This document shows positions 50,319 through 60,474 of a DNA stretch of 64,000 nt, in pieces (within the stretch, counting starts at the first letter, position 1; every line of letters begins with the position of its first letter). This stretch comes from Confluentibacter sediminis (GTDB taxonomy: Bacteria; Bacteroidota; Bacteroidia; Flavobacteriales; Flavobacteriaceae): positions 1 to 64,000 of the forward strand of contig NZ_QKPO01000016.1 in the NCBI RefSeq assembly GCF_003258355.1. Reading direction: 5' to 3'. The notes below the pieces were generated by a model, which was not told the DNA's origin, searched no databases, and saw only the letters and a list, made by a program, of their open reading frames with translations. The translations under genes were made by a program, and so were the position numbers.

Positions 50319-51893
50319 TCATTTAGTCTTCTCTTTACCATCACCTGTCATGGCATTCAATAACGCAGGTTTTATATTTAGCCACAAATAGTTAAATACA
50401 GACTTTGTTTTATCTCTTTCTACATCTTTTGCGCTACCAAATCTAAATTCATTTGATGTATCCTTACTATCTTTAGAAACAAATAGGTTAATGATTCCCG
50501 ATAAAAATTTATTTTTTTCTTTACCATTTTGTTGCAACATAATAACTTCAAAATCATCGTATTGTAATTTTAAATCTATGAGCGACGTATTATCTGTTCC
50601 ATTAATTGTAAAATAGGTTTTATTTATTTGACCATTCAATTTTAAATTAAGATTAGGCTCCATAAATTGATTCATGTGGTTTGCATCCAGCGTTCCTATT
50701 TCTGCTTTAAAAATAAATTCATCATTTATATCATTCACATCAAAACTCCAATCAACATTTAAAGGCGCATCCTCCATAAAAAAAGCTTCAATATGTGCCG
50801 AAGTTTTGTTATCGCTTTTATAAGTATTACCTACATTATTGATTTTTGCATTTAATTTTGAAAAGACCAAATCACCTCCTTTAGTCTCTTCTTTTACTTT
50901 TTCTGTATAAATGATATGAGCATTTTTCAAAAGAACCGTATTTAAAGTAAGATTAAAATCCAAATCTCTTAACGATTTACTATACAAGGGTTTACTACTT
51001 AAATCATCTGCAACTAATTTATCACGATAAACCTTAAAATTAGGGTGATAAACATTGACTTGATTACTTTCAAAATAGAATACAGAATCGTTTTTAATCC
51101 CAAAGTCTGGTTTTTCAACTAGCAGAGAATCCACGGTTAAATCAAAATAATCTCTCTCAACAGAAATGTGTTTAGACAATGCTTCTTTAGAATACTTTGT
51201 CTTAATGGACAAGTCCTTAATTTTATAAAAATCCATATTGAAATCAGCATGCTTTAAAAATAAATTATCATAATCATTAAGTTTATAAAACAGATTGTTA
51301 TATGTTAAATAATAATCTTTAAATGTTATAGGAATTTTATGCTTAAGATTCGATTTTTTAACTGAAATGGTATTTACTTTAAAATTTACGTCTTCAGATT
51401 TTAACAACAAAGAATCGTTAGAGACATTAAAAACCTGAACATTCCCATTCACTATTTCGATAGTTTCAATATCAATATTTTTTTTAAAATCATCTTTATA
51501 TGAGTTTTGAGAAGACTTCAAACTCACTAACTCATTGTGATTATAAATCACCTTAGGGTCATTTAATAAAATATCTTCTACACTAATTTTATCATTAAAA
51601 AAGTAATCCCAATAACTTAAATTACTAATCGCTATTTTTTTTAATTCAATTTCAGCAGTGATATTATGGGTTGCTTTTCCGTAAATAAATATGTGGGGAT
51701 TTATAAGCGCTACACTTCCCGTTAAAGTATTAACATGAATGTCCTGATATTGAATTTTTACAGTTTTTGAAAGGTTATCTAACCCATTTTTTAGTTTGTT
51801 TTTGATAAAAAAATTAAGACATAAAATACCTATAACCAAAACAATAGCTACAGATATACCTATAATCAAACCTTTTTTTAATTTTTTGTCCAT
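50319..51893 (-). CDS. AsmA/DUF748-like membrane-anchored protein
   Basis: A 524-residue protein. The frame extends 21 bases farther to a TTG, but the ATG at 51893 is preferred because it begins a normal KKLKKG membrane helix. One N-terminal helix (GLIIGISVAIVLVIGILCLNFFI) is followed by beta-rich repeats (LTGSVALINPHIFIYGKATH, IEIVNGNVQVFN, AHIIYTEKVKEE). This architecture is like AsmA/TamB bridge-type lipid transport proteins and DUF748. Function is not assigned; a role in moving lipids between membranes is an inference. It diverges from the FMN-binding glutamate synthase gene. Confidence 0.7.
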   Translation of the reverse strand: MDKKLKKGLIIGISVAIVLVIGILCLNFFIKNKLKNGLDNLSKTVKIQYQDIHVNTLTGSVALINPHIFIYGKATHNITAEIELKKIAISNLSYWDYFFNDKISVEDILLNDPKVIYNHNELVSLKSSQNSYKDDFKKNIDIETIEIVNGNVQVFNVSNDSLLLKSEDVNFKVNTISVKKSNLKHKIPITFKDYYLTYNNLFYKLNDYDNLFLKHADFNMDFYKIKDLSIKTKYSKEALSKHISVERDYFDLTVDSLLVEKPDFGIKNDSVFYFESNQVNVYHPNFKVYRDKLVADDLSSKPLYSKSLRDLDFNLTLNTVLLKNAHIIYTEKVKEETKGGDLVFSKLNAKINNVGNTYKSDNKTSAHIEAFFMEDAPLNVDWSFDVNDINDEFIFKAEIGTLDANHMNQFMEPNLNLKLNGQINKTYFTINGTDNTSLIDLKLQYDDFEVIMLQQNGKEKNKFLSGIINLFVSKDSKDTSNEFRFGSAKDVERDKTKSVFNYLWLNIKPALLNAMTGDGKEKTK

Positions 51894-51965
51894 ATCATAA
51901 AGATAACCTTTCAATATCTTTACAACAACAATTTATGAATATCTTTGCATTTTAATTTTTTTTTA

Positions 51966-53525
51966 ATGGACAACTTTTTAGATTTTATTTCAGGTATTTC
52001 TTGGTGGATGTGGATAGGATTGGCTTTAATCTTAATAGCTATCAGGGACATTTTCATCCAAAGGAAACATACCATCAGTCATAACTTTCCAATTGTTGGA
52101 CATTTCAGATATATGTTAGAAAAAATTGGCCCCGAATTAAGACAATATTTGGTAGCAAGCAATAGAGATGAATTGCCATTTAACAGAATAGAGCGTGGTT
52201 GGATTTATGCTTCTGCAAAAAAAGAAAACAATTACGAAGGCTTTGGCACCGATAGAGATATTTTTGCACACCAACATATATTTATAAACAACGCCATGAT
52301 GCCTTATGTTATTGATAAAAATCATCCAAATAGCATTGACAAAAGCTTTTTGCCTTGCGCTAAAGTTATGGGCGAATTTAATAAACGTAAAAAACCATTC
52401 AGGCCCGCATCGGTTGTCAATGTGTCTGCAATGAGTTTTGGTTCCCTTTCAGCAAAAGCAGTAGAATCTTTAAACAAAGGCGTTAAAATAGCGGGTGCTT
52501 ATCACAATACAGGTGAAGGTGGTTTGTCTTCATACCATAAACACGGTGGTAATGTCATTTTCCAAATTGGAACCGGGTATTTTGGAGTACGCAATAAAGA
52601 AGGTGGTTTTTCAATGGAAAAACTAATGGCATTGGTTGATGACAATCCTTTTATAAAGGCCATAGAAATAAAACTATCTCAAGGTGCTAAACCAGGAAAA
52701 GGTGGTGTCCTGCCTGGAGCAAAAATAACCCAAGAATTAGCAGACATTCGTGGTGTTGAAATCGGCAAAGATGTTATATCGCCACCCAACCATAGTGCGT
52801 TTTCCAATGTTCCTGAATTGGTTGATTTCATTGAAGCTATTGCCGAAAAAACAGGCTTACCTGTGGGTATAAAAGCAGCCATTGGTAAATTAGGGCAATG
52901 GGAAGAATTGGCCGATATCATGTTAAAAACAAATAAAGGTCCGGATTTTATAACCATTGACGGCGGTGAAGGTGGTACGGGAGCAGCACCACCAAGTTTT
53001 GCAGACCATGTATCTTTGCCATGGGTTTATGGTTTTAGTGATTTATATAAAATATTTAAAAATAAAGGGTTAACCGAACGTATTGTTTTTATTGGTAGTG
53101 GAAAACTTGGTTTTCCTGCTAAAGCCGCTATGGCATTTGCCATGGGAGCAGATTGCATTAATGTGGCTAGAGAAGCCATGATGAGTATTGGCTGCATTCA
53201 AGCACAAGTATGCCATACCAATCGTTGCCCTAGTGGTGTAGCAACACAAAGTAAATGGCTTCAAAATGGTATCGACCCTACTTTAAAATCTGAACGTTTG
53301 GCTCAGTATTTCAAAACATTCAGAAAAGAATTTATAGAAATTACGCATGCAGCAGGCTACGAACATCCGTGTCAGTTTAATATGGACGATATAGAAATAA
53401 ATGTAGATGACCACAATCTTTCAAAAGAATTAAGCAAAACTTATAATTATGATAAAACACCTGTTCCGTTCACAAATATGCAGGCATTAAAAGATTGCTT
53501 ATATTTAGGAGGTCAATCAAATTAA
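51966..53525 (+). CDS. FMN-binding glutamate synthase family protein (membrane-anchored)
   Basis: A 519-residue protein. A TTG 21 bases upstream could lengthen it, but the ATG at 51966 is preferred. One helix (SWWMWIGLALILIAIRDIF, about 9-27) precedes the GltB-like FMN domain: VNVSAMSFGSLSAKA (about 149), NTGEGGLSSYHKHGG (about 180), TIDGGEGGTGAAPPSF (about 331-346), and a CHTNRCPSGVATQ iron-sulphur-like pair (about 415-427). There is no GATase or glutamate synthase small subunit next to it. In family terms it belongs to the archaeal-type or stand-alone glutamate synthase domain 2 group; the reaction is unknown. Confidence 0.85.
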   Translation: MDNFLDFISGISWWMWIGLALILIAIRDIFIQRKHTISHNFPIVGHFRYMLEKIGPELRQYLVASNRDELPFNRIERGWIYASAKKENNYEGFGTDRDIFAHQHIFINNAMMPYVIDKNHPNSIDKSFLPCAKVMGEFNKRKKPFRPASVVNVSAMSFGSLSAKAVESLNKGVKIAGAYHNTGEGGLSSYHKHGGNVIFQIGTGYFGVRNKEGGFSMEKLMALVDDNPFIKAIEIKLSQGAKPGKGGVLPGAKITQELADIRGVEIGKDVISPPNHSAFSNVPELVDFIEAIAEKTGLPVGIKAAIGKLGQWEELADIMLKTNKGPDFITIDGGEGGTGAAPPSFADHVSLPWVYGFSDLYKIFKNKGLTERIVFIGSGKLGFPAKAAMAFAMGADCINVAREAMMSIGCIQAQVCHTNRCPSGVATQSKWLQNGIDPTLKSERLAQYFKTFRKEFIEITHAAGYEHPCQFNMDDIEINVDDHNLSKELSKTYNYDKTPVPFTNMQALKDCLYLGGQSN

Positions 53526-53557
53526 TTTTAAACTTTTTAACTTAAATAATATTTTTT

Positions 53558-54079
53558 ATGGATTCTGAAAGAGTAATTGATATGTTTCTATTTGCTGTTC
53601 CCTCGTTAATTACAGGATTGATAGCTTACTATTTTTTTAAAGAACATACCAAAAATGAAGACGGCAGAAGACGCTTTTTATTAAAAAAAGAATTACAGAC
53701 AAATGCCTTACCAACACGACTCCAAGCTTATGAGCGGTTAACTCTTTTTTTAGAAAGAATATCCCCAAGCAGACTTCTAATCAGAGTATCTCCAAATAAT
53801 TTAAATAAAGAAGATTACGAAGCTTTACTTATACAAACTATTGAACAAGAATTAGAACACAATTTAACCCAACAAATTTATGTGAGCGAGAAATGTTGGA
53901 ACATTATTTCGGCTGCTAAAAATGCCACCATTCAATTGATTAGAAAAGCCAGTTTATTGGAAAAAACAACGACTGCAGATAAATTAAGAGAAGTCATTTT
54001 AACCGAAATGATGGAAAGACGTGCACCAAGTGACGCAGCACTTTCTTTAATTAAAGAAGAAATTGCTGAAATATTTTAG
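53558..54079 (+). CDS. DUF7935-like hypothetical membrane protein
   Basis: A 173-residue protein. One helix at the N-terminus (FLFAVPSLITGLIAYYFF, about 11-28) is followed by KNEDGRRRFLLKKELQTNAL and YERLTLFLERISPSRLLIRV. The remainder is helical (TIEQELEHNLTQQIYVSEKC). The sequence agrees with what I recall of the DUF7935 family in Bacteroidota; no function is known. It follows the FMN glutamate synthase gene by 32 bases and overlaps the convergent patatin gene by 4 bases. Confidence 0.72.
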   Translation: MDSERVIDMFLFAVPSLITGLIAYYFFKEHTKNEDGRRRFLLKKELQTNALPTRLQAYERLTLFLERISPSRLLIRVSPNNLNKEDYEALLIQTIEQELEHNLTQQIYVSEKCWNIISAAKNATIQLIRKASLLEKTTTADKLREVILTEMMERRAPSDAALSLIKEEIAEIF

Positions 54080-54993
54080 AGCTTTTCATTCCTTAATTCG
54101 TTAAACCGTCCTTGCGCACACTTTTCTTTAGCATAATCAAATCCTTGTTGCCACCAAGTCATCATCAAGCCTTTATTAAAAACTAAAGAGTTTTCTGTAA
54201 GTTTAGATGGCGTATAATACAAATTGAGTTTCACATTTTTATTTTTAGCCGCAAGCTTACCTATGGTAATGTCGCTACTTTCAACCCTATCCAATAAATG
54301 TCCAAATAAATTGAGCATCAGTGAAAACGGATTCTTGCCTAACACCTTATTGTACTCCATGTTTTCGGATTCCAGAATAATAGCATCAACTTCTGTAGCA
54401 CCTCGCTGAATAGCTTCCCTAATGGGCACAACGCAACCAAAAGCACCATCTGCATATTCATAACCATCTACGGTTGCTAAGGACATAAAAGGAATGTAAT
54501 TGCAAGAAATCCATATCCAATTGCAGAATTCATCATACGTACAATCTTTAATGGATTTATACTCGATTCTATTTTTAGATAAATTAGAAACAGTCACAAC
54601 AACATCCTCTTTGGTTAATTGGATTAAATGATATTCTTCTTCAGTAAAATTCCGTTTTAAATAACGCAATAGGGCTTTGCTTTCCCCAAAAGTCCGTTTT
54701 CTTTTTGCAAACTGGATAAGGGTATTTAAAAAGTTAATGGAAACAAATTCCCTACCTTCTTTTTTACGCTGTATAAAGGGATTGATATTAAAAATATTAC
54801 TTTGCTTTACATTGGTAAAGACTTTATGGATTTTCTCTATTTTACCTGCTGCCAAATGTGGTATAATCAAACTACCCGTAGAAGTACCTAAAAACAAATC
54901 GTATTCCCTGCCCTCTTCTTCTATTAAATATTGGGCAACACCACCTGCATAAGCACCTTTACTACCGCCTCCCGAAATTACTAATGCTCTCAT
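54076..54993 (-). CDS. Patatin-like phospholipase (second of pair)
   Basis: A 305-residue patatin domain. The oxyanion loop is SGGGSKGAYAGGVAQYL (about 6-22), the nucleophile elbow GTSTGS (about 37-42) and the catalytic aspartate DGA in GYEYADGAFGC (about 177). Patatins are serine lipases with a Ser-Asp dyad. No signal peptide is visible, so it acts in the cytoplasm or at the inner face of membranes. It is the downstream paralogue of the gene at 54990, sharing most motifs, and the two overlap by 4 bases (ATGA). Confidence 0.9.
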   Translation of the reverse strand: MRALVISGGGSKGAYAGGVAQYLIEEEGREYDLFLGTSTGSLIIPHLAAGKIEKIHKVFTNVKQSNIFNINPFIQRKKEGREFVSINFLNTLIQFAKRKRTFGESKALLRYLKRNFTEEEYHLIQLTKEDVVVTVSNLSKNRIEYKSIKDCTYDEFCNWIWISCNYIPFMSLATVDGYEYADGAFGCVVPIREAIQRGATEVDAIILESENMEYNKVLGKNPFSLMLNLFGHLLDRVESSDITIGKLAAKNKNVKLNLYYTPSKLTENSLVFNKGLMMTWWQQGFDYAKEKCAQGRFNELRNEKL

Positions 54994-55898
54994 TCTGTTT
55001 TTAAAGGGCTTACTTGTTCGTTTTTATATTTGGCATAATCCATACCACTTTGCCACCATTTTGTCATTTTCTCTTTTTCGAAAATTAAGGAATTCGTTGT
55101 TAACACCGTAGGAGTGTAATAAAAATTTATAATGGCATTTTGGTTACTGGCAGCAAACTTACCTATTTTAATATTTTGAGTTTCTATTCTATCTAGCATA
55201 AATGAAAAAATATTAGTTAGTAATGAAAACGGATTTAATGAAGGCATCCTATTTAACTGAGTGACTTCCGTTTGTAAAATTATAGCATCTACCTCAGTGG
55301 CCCCTCTTTTTATAGCTTCTTCAATGGGTACCATATTTCCTAATCCGCCATCGGCATACTCACATCCGTTTTTCTTAACCAAAGACATAAAGGGCGTATA
55401 ATTACATGAGATCCATACCCAATCGCAAAACTCATCATAATCAAAATCCTTAATAGATTTATATTCTACCTGATTTAAAGATAAATTCGATACCGTGACC
55501 ACCACCTCTTTATTACTCGCCTTTAATTTATCAAATTCGCCTTCAGTTAAGGTTTTTTTAATCAGTGTTTTTAAGTTATAGCTCTCTCCAAAAGTCTTGC
55601 TGCCTTTGAATATGTTTTTAAGAACTTTTAAATGATGGATTCCTATGGTTTCTATACCCCCTTTTTTCTTTTTAATTAAAAATGGACAACTGCTAAAAAT
55701 AGAGTCTTGGGTTACACTCGTATAAACTTCTTTTATTTTCTCCACATGTTTTAAAGCCAAGTGAGACACCAATAAACTACCCGTAGAAGTACCTATGAAA
55801 ATATCGTAATCATTTCTTTTGTTCTCAATAAGATACTGTGCAACACCTCCTGCAAAAGCGCCTTTACTCCCTCCTCCTGAAATAACTAATGCTTTCAT
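54990..55898 (-). CDS. Patatin-like phospholipase (first of pair)
   Basis: A 302-residue patatin domain. Motifs are SGGGSKGAFAGGVAQYL, GTSTGSLLVSHLALKH with the nucleophilic serine, and CEYADGGLGNMVPIEEA with the aspartate. Compared with its neighbour, the sequences align along almost their whole length (both have VVVTVSNLS, YKSIKD and EYADG and TKWW/MTWW endings), showing a tandem duplication with divergence. Translational coupling to the second copy is expected from the ATGA overlap. Substrate lipids are unknown. Confidence 0.9.
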   Translation of the reverse strand: MKALVISGGGSKGAFAGGVAQYLIENKRNDYDIFIGTSTGSLLVSHLALKHVEKIKEVYTSVTQDSIFSSCPFLIKKKKGGIETIGIHHLKVLKNIFKGSKTFGESYNLKTLIKKTLTEGEFDKLKASNKEVVVTVSNLSLNQVEYKSIKDFDYDEFCDWVWISCNYTPFMSLVKKNGCEYADGGLGNMVPIEEAIKRGATEVDAIILQTEVTQLNRMPSLNPFSLLTNIFSFMLDRIETQNIKIGKFAASNQNAIINFYYTPTVLTTNSLIFEKEKMTKWWQSGMDYAKYKNEQVSPLKTE

Positions 55899-56068
55899 TT
55901 TAATTCAAAATTATTAAATACCAATATCACTTTTAGGGCTTTTAACTTAAAGATTCAACATCAAGTCATTTCCAACTTAACGAAATTAACATCTTTTTGA
56001 TAAATATATTTTATTCAACGTGTATAAAATATTACTTTAGGCTCGTCAACTATAACCAAACAAAATCT

Positions 56069-59000
56069 ATGAGGAAAAATTATTTTCTAGTCCCTGTCTT
56101 TTCCTTATTGGTTTTGGCTTCAATCTATGGATACGGCAAAATAGCAAATTCCCATTCAATAAAAGATAAAAATAAAAACTCATCCCAAAATAAATCAATT
56201 AAAATTACTGAATTAATCACTTTAAAAGCTAATGCCCCATTAGTAGATTTTAATTTCAGTAATAATGGCACATGCTCTGGAACTCTTATAACATTCACTC
56301 CTACAGTCACTGGAGATGCTCCTTTTACATATTTATGGGATTTTGGTGATGGCAATACCTCTGCTAACAGCAATCCTACACATATATATAATGCTTTAGG
56401 GTGTGGGTCTAGAACGTTTAATGTCACATTAACTGTTAAGGATGCTAATGGAGTAAGTTCCTCTATTTCAAAATCTGTTTCGGTACAAGAAAAACCAGAT
56501 TTAAAGTTTATAGATTTAAATGCCGCAAGTGGAAGCCCCTCTTTTGAACGATGTGGTGACAATAATTCCAATCCGCAGTATACCATCAACGTAGGAAATA
56601 ATTCTCCGTCATCAACATGTATTACCTCTTATAACATTGAATGGGGAGATGGCAGTTCTGAAACGAATGTAACATTTCCTAAAACGCATACGTATGACAA
56701 ATTAGGATCGTACAATATGACCATTACTGGAATAGGTAATAGCGGATGCAATAATTCAATAACTTACGTAGTAAAAAATTCAAATAATCCCATTGGAGCT
56801 CTTATAGCCCCTGGAAATACGACTAATTTTTGTATCCCAGTTCCCTCTATGCCTTTTGCTATTGGATCGTGGGCTTCCAATCCTTCGGACACTAGATATT
56901 TAGTTAACTATGGAGATGGCACCGTTGCAAGTTATACCCAATCTCAATTAGAAAATTCCCCTTATTATAACCCTGGAAACCCACCAGCATCGCAGGATTT
57001 TCCTATCCCACACACTTTTACCAGATTTAATTGTCCAAGCGGCAATACAGTCAGCTTGACAATAACTACTTCTTGTGGTAGCACCTATTTAACCGCAGGA
57101 CCAATCATCATTTTGGATGTTCCGGTAATTAGTTTCAATGTAAACAATATTGTATGCGCCAACACCTATGTGCAATTTAATAACACAACTATTGCTGGAT
57201 ACACAAACGATTGTAGCACATATAATGTGTATACATGGGATTTTGGAGACGGGACAACGCCTTCAAGAGAGGTCAATCCAAGTCATGTCTATACTACTCC
57301 TGGAAGTTATACTATTAGATTATCTGCGGAAACTCCTTGCGGTATTGGAACTTCAGTGACCAAAACCATTTGTGTAGAACCCATATTACAACCAAACTTT
57401 ACTTTTGCAAATGCATGTGCGTCTACACCATTACAGATTAACAATACTACAGATACTAGCAAAAGTTGTGGCGCAGAAACTTACCTATGGGAAATTATAT
57501 CCTATTCTGATGCTTATTGTGGTGAAGAACCAGAACGTTGGAACTTTGCAAATGGTACTAATAGGAATTCAAAAAATCCATTTATATCTTTCATAACGCC
57601 CGGTATTTATAATCTGAGATTAACAACGAGAAACTCATGTGGAATCGACCGCTCTATAACAAAACGCATTGATGTAAAAAAGCCACCAGTAATCACTCTC
57701 GATCCCATATCAGATTTCTGTAAAGCGGCTACTATTACACCTGTAGGCAAGGTCAAAGAAACATGTTCTCCAAATTCCGAAATCACTTATAGTTGGGAAT
57801 TTCCAGGGGGCACGCCTTCTACTTCTACAGCTTTAAATCCAGGAAAAATAAATTATACAGTGAGTGGTAATTATACCGTTAAATTTAGTGTCACTAATAG
57901 CTGTGGAACCACAACAACATCAAGAACGTTTTCTGTAGATATGGATTTATCCCCTATTATAGCTCCTAAATCTGTTGACATTTGTAGTGGCGAAACATTT
58001 GTGGTAAGACCAACATCCAATGGAACGGACAACGTTCCAAACGGAACCACCTATACGTGGGGCAATCCTGAAATAAATCCGACAGGGGCAGTCAGTGGTG
58101 CATCTGCACAAACCTCACCTAGAAACAATGTTAGTCAAACATTAACAAATAATACCAGCACACCTGCCACGGTTACCTACACAGTCTCCCCCATTTCAGG
58201 AAGCTGCCCAGGCCCAGATTTTACAGTTACTGTAACGGTTAATCCTCTGATTAAAGTGACTCCTACCATTGTTAATAACACCTGTTTTGAGTCTGACGAT
58301 GCTTCTATTAACATCTCCATAAGTGGAGGTATCCCATTTACTACGGGAAATCCTTATACTATCTCTTGGACAGGTCCCAACGGATATACGAGCACTGATA
58401 AAGATATTTCTAATTTAGAACCTGGATCATATAATCTATCCATTACCGATAATGGCAAATGCCCATACAATAATACATTCACTGTTACGGAGCCTGGCAA
58501 ATTCCGTTTTAATGGAAATAAAAATGATATTTCTTGTTTCGGATTCAATGATGGAAGAATCAATCTCTCTACTTTCGGAGGTACACCTCCTTATAATTAT
58601 GTATGGACCATGGATGAAGATCCTTCATTTACAGCTTCTACAGAAGATCTTAGCAATCTCAAACCTGGTCATTATGAAGTTACTATTACTGAAACGAATA
58701 ACTGTGATATATTGACAGAGAGATATGAGATTATCGAACCCCCCTTATTGGAAGTTAACTTAGACCATCCCATAGATATGATTCTATGTTATGGTTCTTT
58801 TACTGGCAAAATTGATGTGACTGCCCTTGGAGGCAGAGGTAATTACAGATGGTCATGGACAGGTCCGAACGGATTTAGAAGCAGTCTTCAGAATTTAAAC
58901 AATATAGAAGCTGGAACTTACAATTTAACGGTTACAGATAATTCTGGCTGTACTGCAAACCTGCAGGTTATCGTACCTCAAAATCCAGAAATAAAATTGG

Positions 59001-60457
59001 ATTATACCGTAGGTAAAATAATTTGCTATAATGATGACAGTGGTTCTATTACCATCGATCGCATTTATGGAGGTGTACCACCATACGAACCTGTAGTTTG
59101 GAGCAACCTGGGAACAGGAATGTCCCAAGATAATTTATCTCATGGCACTTACGTTATAACCATAACCGATGCCCTAGGCTGCGTTGCCAATTTTCCTATA
59201 ACCTTAAATAACGCACCTATTTTTGATATTAATCCTGCAGTAAGACAGATTTCATGCTATGGAGAAAATGATGGCAGTATTAAACTCAATCTTGTTGGAG
59301 GTGAATCTCCAGTCTCTTTAGTTTGGAGTGATGGTTCTACAGCTGGAAATGAGCGGAATAATTTGGATCCAGGCACTTATGAAGTAACCATTAAAGATGC
59401 CAAAGGATGTGTTATAAACGAAACATTTACCATTATAGAACCTCTAGAATTGGAACTCTCAGGAAGCATCACAGATGCATTGGATTGCGATGATGTAAAT
59501 TCTGGAGACATAGACCTAGAAATTGCCGGAGGAACACCCCCTCTATCAATTTCTTGGAGTAATGGTGCACAAACCGAAGATTTACACAATATTACTCAAG
59601 GCCTATACACTGTTTCCATTACAGATGCCAATGGCTGTAATATTTCAGAAACATTTGAAGTAAAACGATTTGCACCCTTGGAAGCTCCTTTTGAAGTTAT
59701 CACCAATTATGATTGTGAAACAAAATATGTAGACCAAACATTTATTGCTCATGTTAAAGGTGGCATCCCTCCTTATAGCTTAAGTTGGTCGAGTGGTACC
59801 ATTACCGGTGATAATAATGAAATTATGAGAACAGGCACCAATGGCTTAGTAATTCTAACTGTAACCGATAGTTTTGGGTGTGTTAAAGAATTTTCTCTAC
59901 AAGTAGCGACACCTGTATTAGATGATGCCGGCTTCACAACAAATTCTTTTGGATATAGCGTTTACGAGCTATATTCTATTTACGATCCTATACAATTCAC
60001 CAACGAGTCTGAAGGCGACTTTATAAACATTACTTGGGATTTTGGAGATGGGAATTTCTCAAATGAAGAAAATCCAGAACATATTTATACAAAAACAGGA
60101 ACCTATACCATCAATCAAACCGTTACATATCCGTTTGGTTGCGAATATTATGCGTCTGCCACCATAGTAGTAGAGAAAGGATATAGTTTAATGATGCCAA
60201 ATGCATTCACTCCCAATAAGGATAATTTGAATGATTATTTTTTCCCTGTTTTTATTGGCTTAAACAGCATGACTCTTTACATTTATGACACTTGGGGCAA
60301 TGTTATATATTCTGAAACAGGAGACAACATCAGAGGCTGGGATGGTAAAATAAATAATGCTAATGCCGAAAACGGCAATTATCAATACAGATTTATTGCC
60401 AAAACCTTTTATGGTCATGAAATAATAGAAAAAGGCGTTTTAGCCCTAATAAAATAA
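56069..60457 (+). CDS. T9SS type B-sorted PKD/SprB-repeat surface protein
   Basis: A 1462-residue protein. The ATG at 56069 is chosen because it begins a signal peptide (MRKNYFLVPVFSLLVLASI); a TTG 72 bases upstream is the only longer option. About six PKD-like units cover roughly 60-700 (YLWDFGDGNTSANSNPTHIY, YTWDFGDGTTPSREVNPSHV). Six to seven SprB-type repeats cover roughly 730-1260, each with a C-YG-DG-I start, GG-PPY middle and AGTYNLTVTDNSGC-type end. A last PKD follows (WDFGDGNFSNEENPEH), then the type B sorting domain (MMPNAFTPNKDNLNDYFF to the C-terminus). It is exported by T9SS and attached or released at the surface, as SprB adhesins are in gliding. PorP/SprF follows 17 bases downstream. 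Confidence 0.92.
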   Translation: MRKNYFLVPVFSLLVLASIYGYGKIANSHSIKDKNKNSSQNKSIKITELITLKANAPLVDFNFSNNGTCSGTLITFTPTVTGDAPFTYLWDFGDGNTSANSNPTHIYNALGCGSRTFNVTLTVKDANGVSSSISKSVSVQEKPDLKFIDLNAASGSPSFERCGDNNSNPQYTINVGNNSPSSTCITSYNIEWGDGSSETNVTFPKTHTYDKLGSYNMTITGIGNSGCNNSITYVVKNSNNPIGALIAPGNTTNFCIPVPSMPFAIGSWASNPSDTRYLVNYGDGTVASYTQSQLENSPYYNPGNPPASQDFPIPHTFTRFNCPSGNTVSLTITTSCGSTYLTAGPIIILDVPVISFNVNNIVCANTYVQFNNTTIAGYTNDCSTYNVYTWDFGDGTTPSREVNPSHVYTTPGSYTIRLSAETPCGIGTSVTKTICVEPILQPNFTFANACASTPLQINNTTDTSKSCGAETYLWEIISYSDAYCGEEPERWNFANGTNRNSKNPFISFITPGIYNLRLTTRNSCGIDRSITKRIDVKKPPVITLDPISDFCKAATITPVGKVKETCSPNSEITYSWEFPGGTPSTSTALNPGKINYTVSGNYTVKFSVTNSCGTTTTSRTFSVDMDLSPIIAPKSVDICSGETFVVRPTSNGTDNVPNGTTYTWGNPEINPTGAVSGASAQTSPRNNVSQTLTNNTSTPATVTYTVSPISGSCPGPDFTVTVTVNPLIKVTPTIVNNTCFESDDASINISISGGIPFTTGNPYTISWTGPNGYTSTDKDISNLEPGSYNLSITDNGKCPYNNTFTVTEPGKFRFNGNKNDISCFGFNDGRINLSTFGGTPPYNYVWTMDEDPSFTASTEDLSNLKPGHYEVTITETNNCDILTERYEIIEPPLLEVNLDHPIDMILCYGSFTGKIDVTALGGRGNYRWSWTGPNGFRSSLQNLNNIEAGTYNLTVTDNSGCTANLQVIVPQNPEIKLDYTVGKIICYNDDSGSITIDRIYGGVPPYEPVVWSNLGTGMSQDNLSHGTYVITITDALGCVANFPITLNNAPIFDINPAVRQISCYGENDGSIKLNLVGGESPVSLVWSDGSTAGNERNNLDPGTYEVTIKDAKGCVINETFTIIEPLELELSGSITDALDCDDVNSGDIDLEIAGGTPPLSISWSNGAQTEDLHNITQGLYTVSITDANGCNISETFEVKRFAPLEAPFEVITNYDCETKYVDQTFIAHVKGGIPPYSLSWSSGTITGDNNEIMRTGTNGLVILTVTDSFGCVKEFSLQVATPVLDDAGFTTNSFGYSVYELYSIYDPIQFTNESEGDFINITWDFGDGNFSNEENPEHIYTKTGTYTINQTVTYPFGCEYYASATIVVEKGYSLMMPNAFTPNKDNLNDYFFPVFIGLNSMTLYIYDTWGNVIYSETGDNIRGWDGKINNANAENGNYQYRFIAKTFYGHEIIEKGVLALIK

Positions 60458-60474
60458 GCAAAGCAAATTTTATA

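Noticed and set aside
54076-55898. CBASS or other patatin-linked defence system
   Set aside because: No cyclic oligonucleotide synthase, sensor or TIR gene is beside the patatins; neighbours are ordinary housekeeping genes.
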